Position numbers and translations under genes: made by a program. A DNA stretch of 64,000 nt from Scilla litardierei. Taxonomy: Eukaryota > Streptophyta > Magnoliopsida > Asparagales > Asparagaceae. The stretch lies in the NCBI GenBank assembly GCA_030789695.1, contig CM061142.1:607795659-607859658 (forward strand), read 5' to 3'. This document shows, piece after piece, positions 41,872 to 53,322 of this stretch; within the stretch, counting starts at the first letter, position 1, and each line of letters starts with the position of its first letter. The notes under the pieces are model-generated. The model did no database searches and had not been told where the DNA came from. It was given only the letters and a program-made list of their open reading frames with translations.

Positions 41872-43916
41872 CTATATCTCGGATTCACCCATAATCCCCA
41901 ATTCTCGACGCAACCGCACAAAGGAGTCCTCCTTTAGGGGTTTCGTGAAAATATCGGCGATTTACTTTTGGGTTTCAACGTACACTAATATGATGTCCTT
42001 TTTAGCAACATGATCATCTAAAAAGTGGTGTCGAACATCTATGTGTTTTGATCGGGAATGGTGCACCGGATTCTTTGAAAGACAGATAGCACTTTGGTTA
42101 TCCACCATGATAGGGCTAGTATCACAATGAATACCAAAATCCTTCAGTGTGTGTCTCATCCAAAGAACCTGGGCACAAGCGGCACCGGCGGCAATATATT
42201 CCGCCTCGGTGATTGAAAGTGATACGGAATTTTGCTTCTTGGAAAACCAAGAGACAAGAGAATTTCCTAGAAAATGGCAAGTGCCACTAGTACTTTTCCT
42301 GTCGGATTTGCATCCCGCATAATCGGCATCACTGTATGAGACTAACTCATACGTGCTAGATTTTGGATAAAGTAATCCAAAATCTAAAGTGTAACTTAGA
42401 TAACGGAAAATACGCTTTACCGCTACTAAGTGAGACTCCTTAGGTTAAGACTGATAACGAGCACAAATGCATACGGCAAACATAATATCGGGCCTACTTG
42501 CGGTAAGATAAAGTAAACTACCTATCATACCTCGATATAGACGAATGTCTACATCCTTACCGCCCGTATCATTGTCAAGATGCGTAGTCGTGCTCATTGG
42601 AGTCTTTTTCCCGGAAGCACTTTCCATTCCAAATCGCTTAAGCAACTCCACCGTATACTTCGTTTGGTGGATGAAGATTGCATCGTTCAATTGGCGAATT
42701 TGGAGACCTAAGAAATATTTGAGTTCGCCCATGTGGCTCATCTCAAATTGTTCCTTCATAACATTAGAAAACTCTTCGCAAAGAGTGAAGTTAGTAGCAC
42801 CGAAAATGATATCATCAACATAAATTTGAACTAATAAAATATCATTATTCGCATGCTTAACAAAAAGTGTAGAATCGGCTTCGCCCATTTTAAAATTCAA
42901 ATCCAAAAGAAAATTCTTTAGGCGATCATACCAAGCTCGAGGAGCTTGTCTCAAACCATAAAGAGCTTTCTTTAGTTTAAAAACATGATTTGGAAATTTT
43001 TCATTTATGAAGCCCGGAGGTTGAGAAACGTAAACTTCCTCAACAACATCTCCGTTTAAAAATGCACTTTTAACATCCATTTGAAATAACTTAAAATTTT
43101 TATGGCATGGATAAGACAATAATAATCTAATTGATTCTAATCTAGCTACCGGAGCGAAGGATTCTTCGAAATCGATACCTTCCTCTTGGCGATAGCCTTG
43201 AGCAACTAACCGAGCTTTGTTCCGGACGACGACTTGGTTTTCGTCGGTTTTGTTCTTGAAGATCCACTTTGTCCCTATGACGGTGTGGTTCTTCGATGGC
43301 AAAGGAACAAGCTCTCATACCTCATTCCTCTCGAATTGAATGAGTTCCTCCTCCATGGCAAGGATCCAAGCACTATCTTCGCACGCTTCAACTATATTCT
43401 TTGGCTCTATCGATGAGGCAAAGGCACAATTGGCGAAGTGGTGGACTTGCGATCTCGTCTTGACACTATCATGAATATTGCCAATGACTTGCTCATGTGG
43501 ATGGTCGCGAACGGTATGAAGCCGCTTGGGAATACCTTGATCACTAGGTACATTCTCAACAACTTCATTAGTCGGGTTAGTATCAATAGAATCAATTGAA
43601 TCAATAGACTTAGAATTTTCAAACGAATCACATAAAACATCCATAGAATCATCATTATTTGAAATTCTAGAAGTAGTAAAATTCTCATTAAAAGAGACAT
43701 GAAGTGATTCCTCGATCGTAGAGGATCTTTTGTTGTATATCCGGTAGGCTTTGCTACGTGAGGAATACCCAACAAATATCCCCTCATCCGATCTCGGATC
43801 AAACTTGTCCAAATTATCATATGTGTTTTTAATAAAACATTTTGCGCCGAAAACACGAAAATGTTTAACTTGAGGCAATCTACCAAACAACAATTCATAT
43901 CAAGTTTGTTTGGTGC
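41872..43916 (-). pseudogene. Sirevirus pol, C-terminal half: integrase end, RT, RNase H
   Basis: The frame resumes after the Athila-like insertion (Tyr-Glu-Leu-Leu-Phe-Gly-Arg). RT has [15 protein letters not shown] and the intact catalytic Tyr-Val-Asp-Asp. RNase H has Asp-Ala-Asp-Tyr-Ala-Gly-Cys, Thr-Glu-Ala-Glu-Tyr and Asp-Asn-Gln-Ser-Ala. Stops: a TGA near 43896, a TGA at 43315-43317 replacing the Trp of the usual Glu-Leu-Val-Pro-Leu-Pro context, TAA at 42445-42447, and TAA at 41962-41964 replacing Gln. The natural end is TAG at 41872-41874. Confidence 0.92.
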
Positions 43917-43921
43917 CGGGC
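43917..43921. other. Target-site duplication of the Athila-like element, left (CGGGC)
   Basis: CGGGC precedes the LTR at 43922 and follows the other LTR at 52204-52208. Confidence 0.95.
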
Positions 43922-46156
43922 TGATCGCTCCGGAATGCAACCCAAGAGCACGACCAAAAACTTGGTCGGCCCCGGATACACACCCAGAGAACGACTGTAG
44001 TTTTACCGCAAGCGCACGGCAAAGTGTCGAGCGGGTATCGAACACGAGGAGGTGGTGTTGAGCTCCAATCTATCCTAGGTTGGCTCGACTACGAATGCTT
44101 TATTGGTGGAGATGGCTATGGTATGATATAATGGAAATGGTGGTGGATGTCGGTGTCGATGATAAAGAAATCGGTCAAATATCGATTCAAATACAATATA
44201 ATAAAAGAGGGAATTTGCCTTGCGGCGATCCTGTCACAATCGTCGGGCAAAGTATGGGGATATAAAATCAAATAAAGACGTCTAGGGCTAGGGAATTCCC
44301 ACTACGGATCGTCATACATCATCGTAAATAGTGAATCTCAATATTACTAGACTTGTGTTGAGGTGAACTAGTCGTAACTGAATAGAGAACCAAGCTCACG
44401 CTCTCGCGCTATTGCCGGTCTATAGCAACCTAGATTAGGGCCCAATCTCTTGCAAACCCTAACCTAAGCCGCTAGCATGAAGATCGACATCATCGTCCAA
44501 TCGCTCCTCGAGCCCACTCTCGTGCAAACTCGAGTTACGATCTAGGTTGTGATAGTTCGTATTCGTCCAATCTCTTGCAAACGAATATGGGTATAGATTT
44601 ACAATTAAAAATCCTAGCTTTGGTCCAATCTCTTGAAAACCAAGTCTAGAGAAATCCAATTGTAAATCTAAATCGAATATCTAGGCCTTCCCATCGATTA
44701 GAATCCAATCTCTTGCAAATCCCAAATCTATGGAAATTCCTAGCTATCCGTAGTAAATCAATCACAACCTAACCTCCTAGCAATTCTAGCAATTTAGAAA
44801 TTCATTCATCACAAATCTGAAATTAGATCCATAGGGTTCATCCCCAAATCCTAGAACATCAAATCTACTCTAGCATAGCAATAAGGATATAAGAATCAAT
44901 AGAAATCATTGCTTGCATACAAAAAGATAGAAAAACAAAGATTCAAATAAAAAGAAGAAAATACTTAGCTTGATGAAGATCTTCAATCCAAAATACAAGC
45001 TTTTAGATCCAAGAGGGGGCCTAGGGCATGGCCTAACCTCTAAAATAATCCTAAGAAAAACATATGGAGGCTAAGAAAACATAATGGGGATCCTCTTCTA
45101 ATGGTGGCTACAAACCCCTTATATACTCTCCCAAAACCCTAGCAAATAACCCTAGAAAACCCCTCAAATTCATGCCCAAAAACAGCCCAAACCGCAACTT
45201 AAAATCTGGGCCCAGGCCGCACTCGGCCGAGTGGAAAATGTGACTCGGCCGAGTGGAAATTCCAGCACTGCAGCATCAACTTGCAGAAATTCTCCAGATT
45301 TCATCCGACCTCCGATTTACGCGTTCTTGGTGGCGTTGGAATCTTCATGAAGTCTACTATCCATAAAAAATATGAGAAAAATACTTTGCTTGCTGGAATG
45401 ATAGCAGATATCAAAAGAGTGGGAGGCTGTCTGAAAATCTGGGCGCTGCATGTCCTCGGCATCACTCGGCCGAGTTGACTTCTATACTCGGTCGAGTGGG
45501 CTTCTCTACTCGGCCGAATGATAGACCCTGTAAAATTCCAGTAAGTCAGGGGTCTTGGGGGGTCTGTCTTCGGAGGTGACTCGGCCGAGTGGATTTTACT
45601 CACTCGGCCGCGGGGTATTCGGTACTCGGCCGAGTCGGAACCCTCAATCGCCTGACGGATTCCAGTAAGTCTGAGATTTTTGCTTGCCGTCGTCATGATG
45701 CCACTCGGGCAAGTGGCGTCTCCGTGTTCGGCCGAGTGGGCTGGCGATGCTCGGCCGAGTGTACGCTGATACTCAATCTGCTGCATGTCCGATCTGGCCG
45801 GCCGAGCGGGCTTCTTTGCTCGGCCGAGTGACTCCTTCACTCGGCTGAGTGGCATGCTGAAAATGCTCAATCTTCTCCGTTTCTCCTCCTCGTCGCTCCT
45901 ACGGAGTTCCTTCTTCTTCCACCTGTCTCCCATCGCCGAATAGCCCTCAAAAGAGCCTTGGGTGACGCTCCGGAGTGGGTGCAAGTCCCTTAAGCTCCTT
46001 TTTGCTCCCGATCGCTCCATATTTCCTGAAATTCGACAAAAACAAGAAATAGTGAAAAGTAACGCAATATCGTCGAATACTTGTGAAAAGCGTGATATGG
46101 GTGATCGAAATGGCATGCAAATATGCAGAAAAAAGGTGTAAAATATGGACCGATCA
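43922..46156 (-). repeat. Athila-like element 3' LTR (2235 bp)
   Basis: Minus-strand TATA box at 45119-45125 (TATATAA). Upstream of it, 45205-45850, lie about 14 copies or variants of the palindrome ACTCGGCCGAGT. The LTR also has repeated CCAATCTCTTGCAAA motifs around 44438-44720. Confidence 0.94.
45205..45850. repeat. Array of ACTCGGCCGAGT palindromes in Athila-like LTR
   Basis: The perfect 12-bp palindrome, usually flanked as CACTCGGCCGAGTGG, occurs in about 14 full or slightly changed copies, irregularly spaced by 10-150 bp. The 5' LTR holds the same array at about 51267-51900. Confidence 0.92.
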
Positions 46157-46170
46157 AAATCCCCCAAGCT
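46157..46170 (-). other. Polypurine tract of the Athila-like element
   Basis: Minus strand AGCTTGGGGGATTT, abutting the LTR start TGATCG. Confidence 0.82.
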
Positions 46171-48382
46171 TACCTCTTACTTGTCCTCGAGGAAGATAAG
46201 TAAAAAGACGAACTCGGGAGATGAAAAATAAGGGAAATGAAATAAAAGAATACGAAGTGGAAGGGGTCGCTAGATTATACTCTCAGATCTCAAGCCATAA
46301 GCTACACATCAGATAACTTGGAAAATACGAATCGCATGCTATAAGGATTTCATATCTTACATAAACATGGTACTTGCAAGCTTTTAAGAACAACAAAAGG
46401 GATTCTCTAAATTCATACAATCAATTCATATCCACGTCACGCATTTCATAGGATTTAATATACAAATGTTGGTAATGCACTTTTCAATCAAAAGTTATAA
46501 ATGAAGCATATAAGATACACACCAAGCATGCAATAGAGAATAGAATAAGAGTCATGGCATTCACATATTTATTTCAAATCATGAAAAATCTACATATCTA
46601 ATATATTTTGCAAAGTCTAAGCATTATCGAATATTCCCATTCATGCACGTCTCCACTCTAATGTCATACTCACTCATTTGGTCAAATGAATTCACCCCCC
46701 CAAGCTTAGCTTGGGGCATCACATCTAAAGGAATATGATAGTGGAAAATGGGATTTTTGCCTTGGTTTTCCCAAGTATTTTGTGGCTCCAATAATGAGAT
46801 AGAGAAACATTTTTTTCTTCTTCTTTTTTTCTTTTTGAACTTTTTTTTGTTTCTCACTTTTATTTTTGGATTTTTGTAGGAGCTATTTGATTTGTATTTT
46901 TGGTTTTTGGCTCCTTTTTGGCTTTTTGGACTTTTTTGGAGCTAACTTTTTTTTCTTTTGTGGGGATTTTTGGGAAATAGATGCGGTATAAGTAGCTTTA
47001 GGAGGTGAACTCAAGTGACATGTAGAGAATAAAAAGATATATGTGGAGAAAGAAATAATGTAGCACTCGGTTCACTCTAAGATGTGCACGAACGGTTCAA
47101 TAAAATAATACTTCAACTAAAACCATATATAAGCATGGATTTTCTTAATCATCTCAATAAAAAGTGAAGTCAAGCGGTAAAGCGCACAATCATATCAAGC
47201 ATGCAACAGAAGGTGAATAAGACAATAAAACTGATGCCTCAGATATACTAATGATGCGTGAATCTTGGTGCACTTCCAACAAAAGCATACCAAACACTAA
47301 TCCATACGTTCAGTTTCAATTAATATCATGCATTCATGTAGAGGAATCATCAAAAGAAAGAGATTTGCAAGAACATGTGAATAGCAAGACTATGGAATAC
47401 TCTAAGTAGCATGGCAAGGAATAATAAGCATCGTGATGGTTGCTAAAGCAATAAGAGATATCATCATAAGGAACGCATCTAGCAAAAGAAGAGAAAGGAA
47501 AATAAAGAAATAAGAAAAAAAAATAAAAGAGAGGAAAGAAATGAAAAACAAGCACACAACATGATGCATGAACACACATAAAAGGAAAATAAGATGGAAA
47601 ATTCAAAAAGATGATGCAAAATTTTGAAAAATTTTAAAAACCCTAAAATAAAGTAAAAATGCAACTAATGCATCTAAATGGCATGGAAATGCACTCCCCC
47701 AAGCTTAAACTTCACATTGTCCTCAATGTGATCATAATGAAAGAATATGAGGAACAACGATAATAATAGGGAGTGAATGAAATATGATGAAATGAATGAC
47801 ATGAAATCCTAATGTAACTACATGCACATACAATGATGCATGAGAGCGCCTTCCCCCAAGCTTATACCAAACAATCCTATTCAAATGACTGGACCAAAAA
47901 TGTCATGGCTTTGCAAAGCGTGATCAAGTCAAACGAATAAGAAAGTAAGGTTTCACTTGAAAGAAATGCTCGAATGTGGTGAGCAAAAGGATGTGACACA
48001 TCAAAATATGGAGAGGGCAATTAATATATAATGGGTTTGGGGTGTAAAAATTTTTGTTGCCGTCATATGAGGTGATATTTATTCAAGCAAATCTATACGG
48101 TCCTCTCGCTGTCGAGAGAATTCGTGTTTATTTTAAGCATAAAAATTTCTACACTACTGGATTGATATCACCTATAGCAAAAGGCGGATCCAGTATCTTT
48201 GCCGGTGCAGGCAACTGCTCCAACTGCTCCTTCCGTGGCTCTGCCAGGCACGTGTGTCCACGGACTCCATCAGATTCCAGCAATGCAGCTCCCAGCACCT
48301 CTCCAAGGACTCCACCTGTACCCTGCAAGAGATAAGCCGCATCAATCTGATGTGGATAATTTTTCCCCAAAATAAATGTATT
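46171..48382 (-). other. Athila-like element 3' non-coding region with repeated PPT-like motifs
   Basis: AT-rich, with T-rich runs at 46810-46960. The motif TAAGCTTGGGGG or close variants (read on the minus strand) recurs near 46684-46700, 47695-47708 and 47850-47864, besides the true tract at 46157. No gene is supported; the short frames are low complexity. Confidence 0.75.
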
Positions 48383-48895
48383 CTAAAGAGGGTCATCAAC
48401 ATAAGTATTTAAAATTAAAAACGGTTGACAACACTTCCCTGGAAATAAATCTCCACTCTCGTATACCACGTTGATCAACTCCTCGTTGTTCGCCTCAGGT
48501 TGTTCAGGTAGCTTGGGCATATAAGCGTAGGTCTCATCAGGCAGCTCCTCATCATTGTCAGACTTATCCCATCGCATCTCTTGATCATATTCAATAGCGT
48601 CCATGGGTACTAACTCCTCGATCTCCTCCTCGTATACGTCCCATCGTACCTCTTGATCGTATGTACATGAATCCTGCAAAAGGCACGATGAGTCGCCAAA
48701 ATCTGAATCATAAAAAACATCATACACAGGAGGAGAATCAAATGTAGGAGATGAGGGAGTAAAGAGATCTCCCTGAAGGGGAGCCATAAGCTCTGTGGGA
48801 TTGTCCTCAACATCAGTGGAAGCGTGGTCCTCGGAGGGATGCTCAGCCTCTGTAGAAGGTGGGGATGGCTGCGGTAGCTCGAAAGGAGTGGGCAC
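48383..48895 (-). pseudogene. Acidic ORF downstream of gag in the Athila-like element
   Basis: 170 residues rich in Glu, Asp, Pro and Ser, with a partial internal repeat (Tyr-Asp-Gln-Glu-Val-Arg-Trp-Asp near residue 79 and Tyr-Asp-Gln-Glu-Met-Arg-Trp-Asp near 103). It probably continues the gag-like frame: a TAG near 48979-48984 and a one-base shift near 48890 separate them. No known domain recognised. Confidence 0.5.
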
Positions 48896-48981
48896 AATTC
48901 GGGCTTCATCTGTGTGCAGATGTCATCGTCCAAAGTCACGTCCTCCTCGATGGTCTGCTCCGCTCCTATAGGCATGACCTC

Positions 48982-49752
48982 CTAAATAATATCCACTGAT
49001 GGTATAGGCTGCTCTGACTCAGATGGGTGGCAGGGGGAGGCTAAGGCGGTACAAGGTGGTTCTATAGGCTCATGTATCTCGACCGTGGTGTAAAAATGGG
49101 TCTTGTGCCCCTCAACTAGAGCATAGACTCCATCATCAATTGTGCCTGTGGAAGAGATACAATGAGTAATAAAGTTTTGAAATTCAAGCTCAAAAGGATC
49201 ACCTGCCGTTATTGTCAATGGACCGGAATCTCGAACTACGTCAACAATGTTTCTCAATAGGTCCATATATGTGTCCTCCTTTGACAGTTCAGATGTCTCT
49301 ATTTGTGGAGTGTTGATGGTGTAAAGGTGGATATGATCACCTTCAAGTGAAGCATACACTCCATCTATGATAGTACCTGCGCTTGAGACATTAGCCATAA
49401 CAAAATCGATGAATACTTGGTCGTATGGTTTACTTACCGTAACGGTTAGTGAACCGGTAGATCGAGCATCATCTATCATTTGCTTCAAGGCTGCTGCCAA
49501 CTGTAGATCACTGAACTTCCCCACTTGCATCCTCTTCAAAAACTCACGTGAGGGTCCCTTTAGCCTTCTAGTGAAGATATCAAATAGCGTGGAGTCATTC
49601 CACTCGTGGTCTGACTCCGTCTGGAACATTTCTAACATTCCTTCAAACCTAGACAAGGCTTCCCCGAAGGATTCTCCATCAGCCTGATAGAATGCAGCGA
49701 GATATATGTAGGATTGTATAGAGCCCGCTCGCATTTTCTTTGGAAGCACCAT
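48982..49752 (-). CDS. Gag-like protein with duplicated domain, Athila-like element (256 residues)
   Basis: Residues 10-90 resemble the middle of a plant retrotransposon gag domain (Tyr-Gln-Ala-Asp-Gly-Glu-Ser-Phe, Arg-Phe-Glu-Gly-Met-Leu). The usual N-terminal part and a zinc knuckle are absent. Residues 89-145 and 166-222 are two ungapped copies of a 57-residue unit with 25 identical positions, each ending Thr-Ile-x-Asp-Gly-Val-Tyr-Ala and His-x-Tyr-Thr. The stop probably arose from CAG to TAG, so the ancestral protein was longer. Start at Met-Val-Leu-Pro-Lys-Lys. Confidence 0.65.
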   Translation of the reverse strand: MVLPKKMRAGSIQSYIYLAAFYQADGESFGEALSRFEGMLEMFQTESDHEWNDSTLFDIFTRRLKGPSREFLKRMQVGKFSDLQLAAALKQMIDDARSTGSLTVTVSKPYDQVFIDFVMANVSSAGTIIDGVYASLEGDHIHLYTINTPQIETSELSKEDTYMDLLRNIVDVVRDSGPLTITAGDPFELEFQNFITHCISSTGTIDDGVYALVEGHKTHFYTTVEIHEPIEPPCTALASPCHPSESEQPIPSVDII

Positions 49753-49945
49753 CGCTGCAACAACTGTACCTGATCAATTAAAGTAAACAACCTGGAAAAG
49801 ACGTCAGTGGTACAAAGAGAGATAAAGATAATAATAGCGGGTGGTGGGAAAAAATTTCTCTCACTGTTTTTTTTTTTGATTTTTTTTTTTTTAATGTAAT
49901 CTAATCAACCTAATTGTGACAAATTGGAACCCAACGGGAAACACC

Positions 49946-49963
49946 TCCCCGGCAACGGCGCCA
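49946..49963 (-). other. Primer-binding site of the Athila-like element, tRNA-Asp
   Basis: Minus strand TGGCGCCGTTGCCGGGGA, 6 nt after the LTR. It is complementary to the 3' end of plant tRNA-Asp, the primer used by Athila-type elements. Confidence 0.9.
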
Positions 49964-49969
49964 AAAACT

Positions 49970-52203
49970 TGATCGCTCCGGAATGCAACCCAAGAGCACG
50001 ACCAAAAACTTGGTCGGCCCCGGATACACACCCAGAGAACGACTGTAGTTTTACCGCAAGCGCACGGCAAAGTGGCGAGCGTGTATCGAACACGAGGAGG
50101 TGGTGTTGAGCTCCAATCTATCCTAGGTTGGCTCGACTACGAATGCTTTATTGGTGGAGATGGCTATGGTATGATATAATGGAAATGGTGGTGGATGTCG
50201 GTGTCGATGATAAAGAAATCGGTCAAATATCGATTCAAATACAATATAATAAAAGAGGGAATTTGCCTTGCGACGATCCTGTCACAATCGTCGGGCAAAG
50301 TATGGGGATATAAAATCAAATAAAGACGTCTAGGGCTAGGGAATTCCCATTACGGATCGTCATACATCATCGTAAATAGTGAATCTCAATATTACTAGAC
50401 TTGTGTTGAGGTGAACTAGTCGTAACTGAATAGAGAACCAAACTCACGCTCTCGCGCTATTACCGGTCTATAGCAACCTAGATTAGGGCCCAATCTCTTG
50501 CAAACCCTAACCTAAGCCACTAGCATGAAGATCGACATCATCGTCCAATCGCTCCTCGAGCCCACTCTCGTGCAAACTCGAGTTACGATCTAGGTTGTGA
50601 TAGTTTGTATTCGTCCAATCTCTTGCAAACGAATATGGGTATAGATTTACAATTAAAAATCCTAGCTTTGGTTCAATCTCTTGCAAACCAAGTCTAGAGA
50701 AATCCAATTGTAAATCTAAATCGAATATCTAGGCCTTCCCATCGATTAGAATCCAATCTCTTGCAAATCCCAAATCTATGGAAATCCCTAGCTATCCGTA
50801 GTAAATCAATCACAACCTAACCTCCTAGCAATTCTAGCAATTTAGAAATTCATTCATCACAAATCTGAAATTAGATCCATAGGGTTCATCCCCAAACCCT
50901 AGAACATCAAATCTACTCTAGCATAGCAATAAGGATATAAGAATCAATAGAAATCATTGCTTGCATACAAAAAGATAGAAAAACAAAGATTCAAATAAAA
51001 AGAAGAAAATACTTAGCTTGATGAAGATCTTCAATCCAAAATACAAGCTTTTAGATCCAAGAGGGGGCCTAGGGCATGGCCTAACCTCTAAAATAATCCT
51101 AAGAAAAACATATGTAGGCTAAGAAAACATAATGGGGATCCTCTTCTAATGGTGGCTACAAAACCCTTATATACTCTCCCAAAACCCTAGCAAATAACCC
51201 TAGAAAACCCCTCAAATTCATGCCCAAAAACAGCCCAAACCGCAACTTAAAATCTGGGCCCAGGCCGCACTCGGCCGAGTGGAAAATGTGACTCAGCCGA
51301 GTGGAAATTCCAGCACTGCAGCATCAACTTGCAGAAATTCTCCAGATTTCATCCGACCTCCGATTTGCACGTTCTTGGCGGTGTTGGAATCGTCATGAAG
51401 TCTACTATCCATAAAAAATATGAGAAAAATACTTTTCTTGCTGGAATGATAGCAGATTTCAAAAGAGTGGGAGGCTGTCTGAAAATCTGGGCGCGGCATG
51501 TCCTCGGCATCACTCGGCCGAGTTGACTTCTATACTCGGTCGAGTGGGCTTCTCTACTCGGCCGAGTGATAGACCCTATAAAATTCCAGTAAGTCAGGGG
51601 TCTTGGGGGGTCTGTCTTCGGAGGTGACTCGGCCGAGTGGCTTTACTCACTCGGCCGCGGGGTATTCGGTACTCGGCCGAGTCGGAACCCTCAATCGCCT
51701 GACGGATTCCAGTAAGTCTGAGATTTTTGCTTGCCGTCGTCGTGATGCCACTCGGGCAAGTGGCGTCTCCGTGTTCAGCCGAGTGGGCTGGCGATGCTCG
51801 GCCGAGTGTACGCTGATACTCAATCTGCTGCGTGTCCGATCTGGCCGGCCGAGCGGGCTTCTTTGCTCGGCCGAGTGACTCCTTCACTCGGCCGAGTGGC
51901 ATGCTGAAAATGCTCAATCTTCTCCGTTTCTCCTCCTCGTCGCTCCTACGGAGTTCCTTCTTCTTCCACATGTCTCCCATCGCCGAATAGCCCTCAAAAG
52001 AGCCTTGGGTGACGCTCCGGAGTGGGTGCAAGTCCCTTAAGCTCCTTTTTGCTCCCGATCGCTCCATATTTCCTGAAATCCGACAAAAACAAGAAATAGT
52101 GAAAAGTAAGGCAATATCGTCGAATACTCGTGAAAAGCGTGATATGGGTGATCGAAATGGCATGCAAATATGCAGAAAAAAGGTGTAAAATATGGACCGA
52201 TCA
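49970..52203 (-). repeat. Athila-like element 5' LTR (2234 bp)
   Basis: Minus strand TGATCGGTCC to GAGCGATCA. TATA box at 51167-51173. ACTCGGCCGAGT array at about 51267-51900. Differs from the 3' LTR at only scattered positions. Confidence 0.94.
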
Positions 52204-52208
52204 CGGGC

Positions 52209-53290
52209 CTCAAAAGTATTCTATTAAAAACATAGCAAGCGGTGTGTACTGCTTCCGCCCAAAATTGATAACCAAGTTGACTATCTTCGAGCATAGTGCG
52301 AGCACACTCCACAAGCGTTCTATTCTTCCTCTCAACAACACCATTTTGAGGAGGTGCGCGAGGGAAAGAAAACGTGTGAGTAATTCTAAGATCATCACAA
52401 AAATTTGAGAAAGACTCATTCTCAAATTCACCCCCATGATCACTACGAATAGTGACAATGGTGGTTCCGATGAGATTTTGTACTTTCTTCACAAATATTG
52501 TGAAGTTTTCAAAAGCTTCATTTTTATTACATAAGAAAAATATCCATGTAAATCTTGAATAATCATCGACGATGACAAGTCCATATCTTGCATTTCCTAA
52601 GGAAGCAACTCTAGTTGGCCCAAATAAATCTAGATGTAATAGCTCTAGTGGCCGTTTAGTAGAAATGCTTTTCTTAGGTTTAAATGAAGATTTAGGAAGC
52701 TTGCCTCGTTGACAAGAATCACAAAAACTTTTCTTTTCAAAAACGAGCTTCGGAAAACCTTTAATGGAATTTAATTTCGAAAGCTTATAAAGTGTTCCAA
52801 AGTTCACATGTCCACAGCGTCGATGCCATAAGTGTTGTTCACTTGTGTTGGCAACGAGACATTGTTCATATGACTTGGGAAGATCCAAAATATAAATATC
52901 TTTATGGCGTGTGCCGGAAAATAATAATTTATTATCATTTGAAATATGACACAATCCTTTCGCAAAGCTAATTTTGTAACCTTTGTCACAAAGTTGGCTT
53001 ATTGAAATAAGATTATGATTTAAACCATTAACTAGATAGACATCACTAATTAAAGGTTTAGATGGGTTACCCACTTTACCAACACCGACGATTGTTCCGC
53101 TCTCGTTGCCTCCAAATACGACGCGATTTCCATTTGCAATGGGAACCACTCCGGAGAGCAATTGAGCGTCACCCGTCATGTGTTTTGAACACCCGCTATC
53201 GAGTATCCAATTCCCTTTGGAGCTAAATTTAAATTTGTTGCTCCTTTTTTTTTCTTTTCCTTGAGTACCTAAAGATAGAAAATTTCATAT
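52209..53290 (-). pseudogene. Sirevirus pol, N-terminal half: protease and integrase
   Basis: The protease site Trp-Ile-Leu-Asp-Ser-Gly-Cys-Ser lies at the N-terminus. The pre-integrase zinc finger (His-Leu-Trp-His-Arg-Arg-Cys-Gly-His, Cys-Asp-Ser-Cys) follows. Catalytic residues are seen in Leu-His-Leu-Asp-Leu-Phe-Gly-Pro, Arg-Ser-Asp-His-Gly-Gly-Glu-Phe and Val-Val-Glu-Arg-Lys-Asn-Arg. The frame is open until the Athila-like element cuts it at 52203. Gag ends by a stop at 53323, and about 30 bp of frame-shifted sequence lies between. Confidence 0.9.
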
Positions 53291-53322
53291 CATGGTACCC
53301 AAGGTCATTGGGTCCTCAAAGG

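Larger units (their letters stand above)
43922..52203 (-). mobile_element. Athila-like non-autonomous Ty3/gypsy element, minus strand, nested in the Sirevirus
   Basis: LTRs of 2235 and 2234 bp, nearly identical, with termini TGATCG/CGATCA and CGGGC duplications. The primer site matches tRNA-Asp, as in Athila and relatives. The 6-kb interior encodes only a short gag-like protein and an acidic ORF; no protease, RT, RNase H or integrase is seen. It must have been mobilised by an autonomous relative. Confidence 0.9.
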
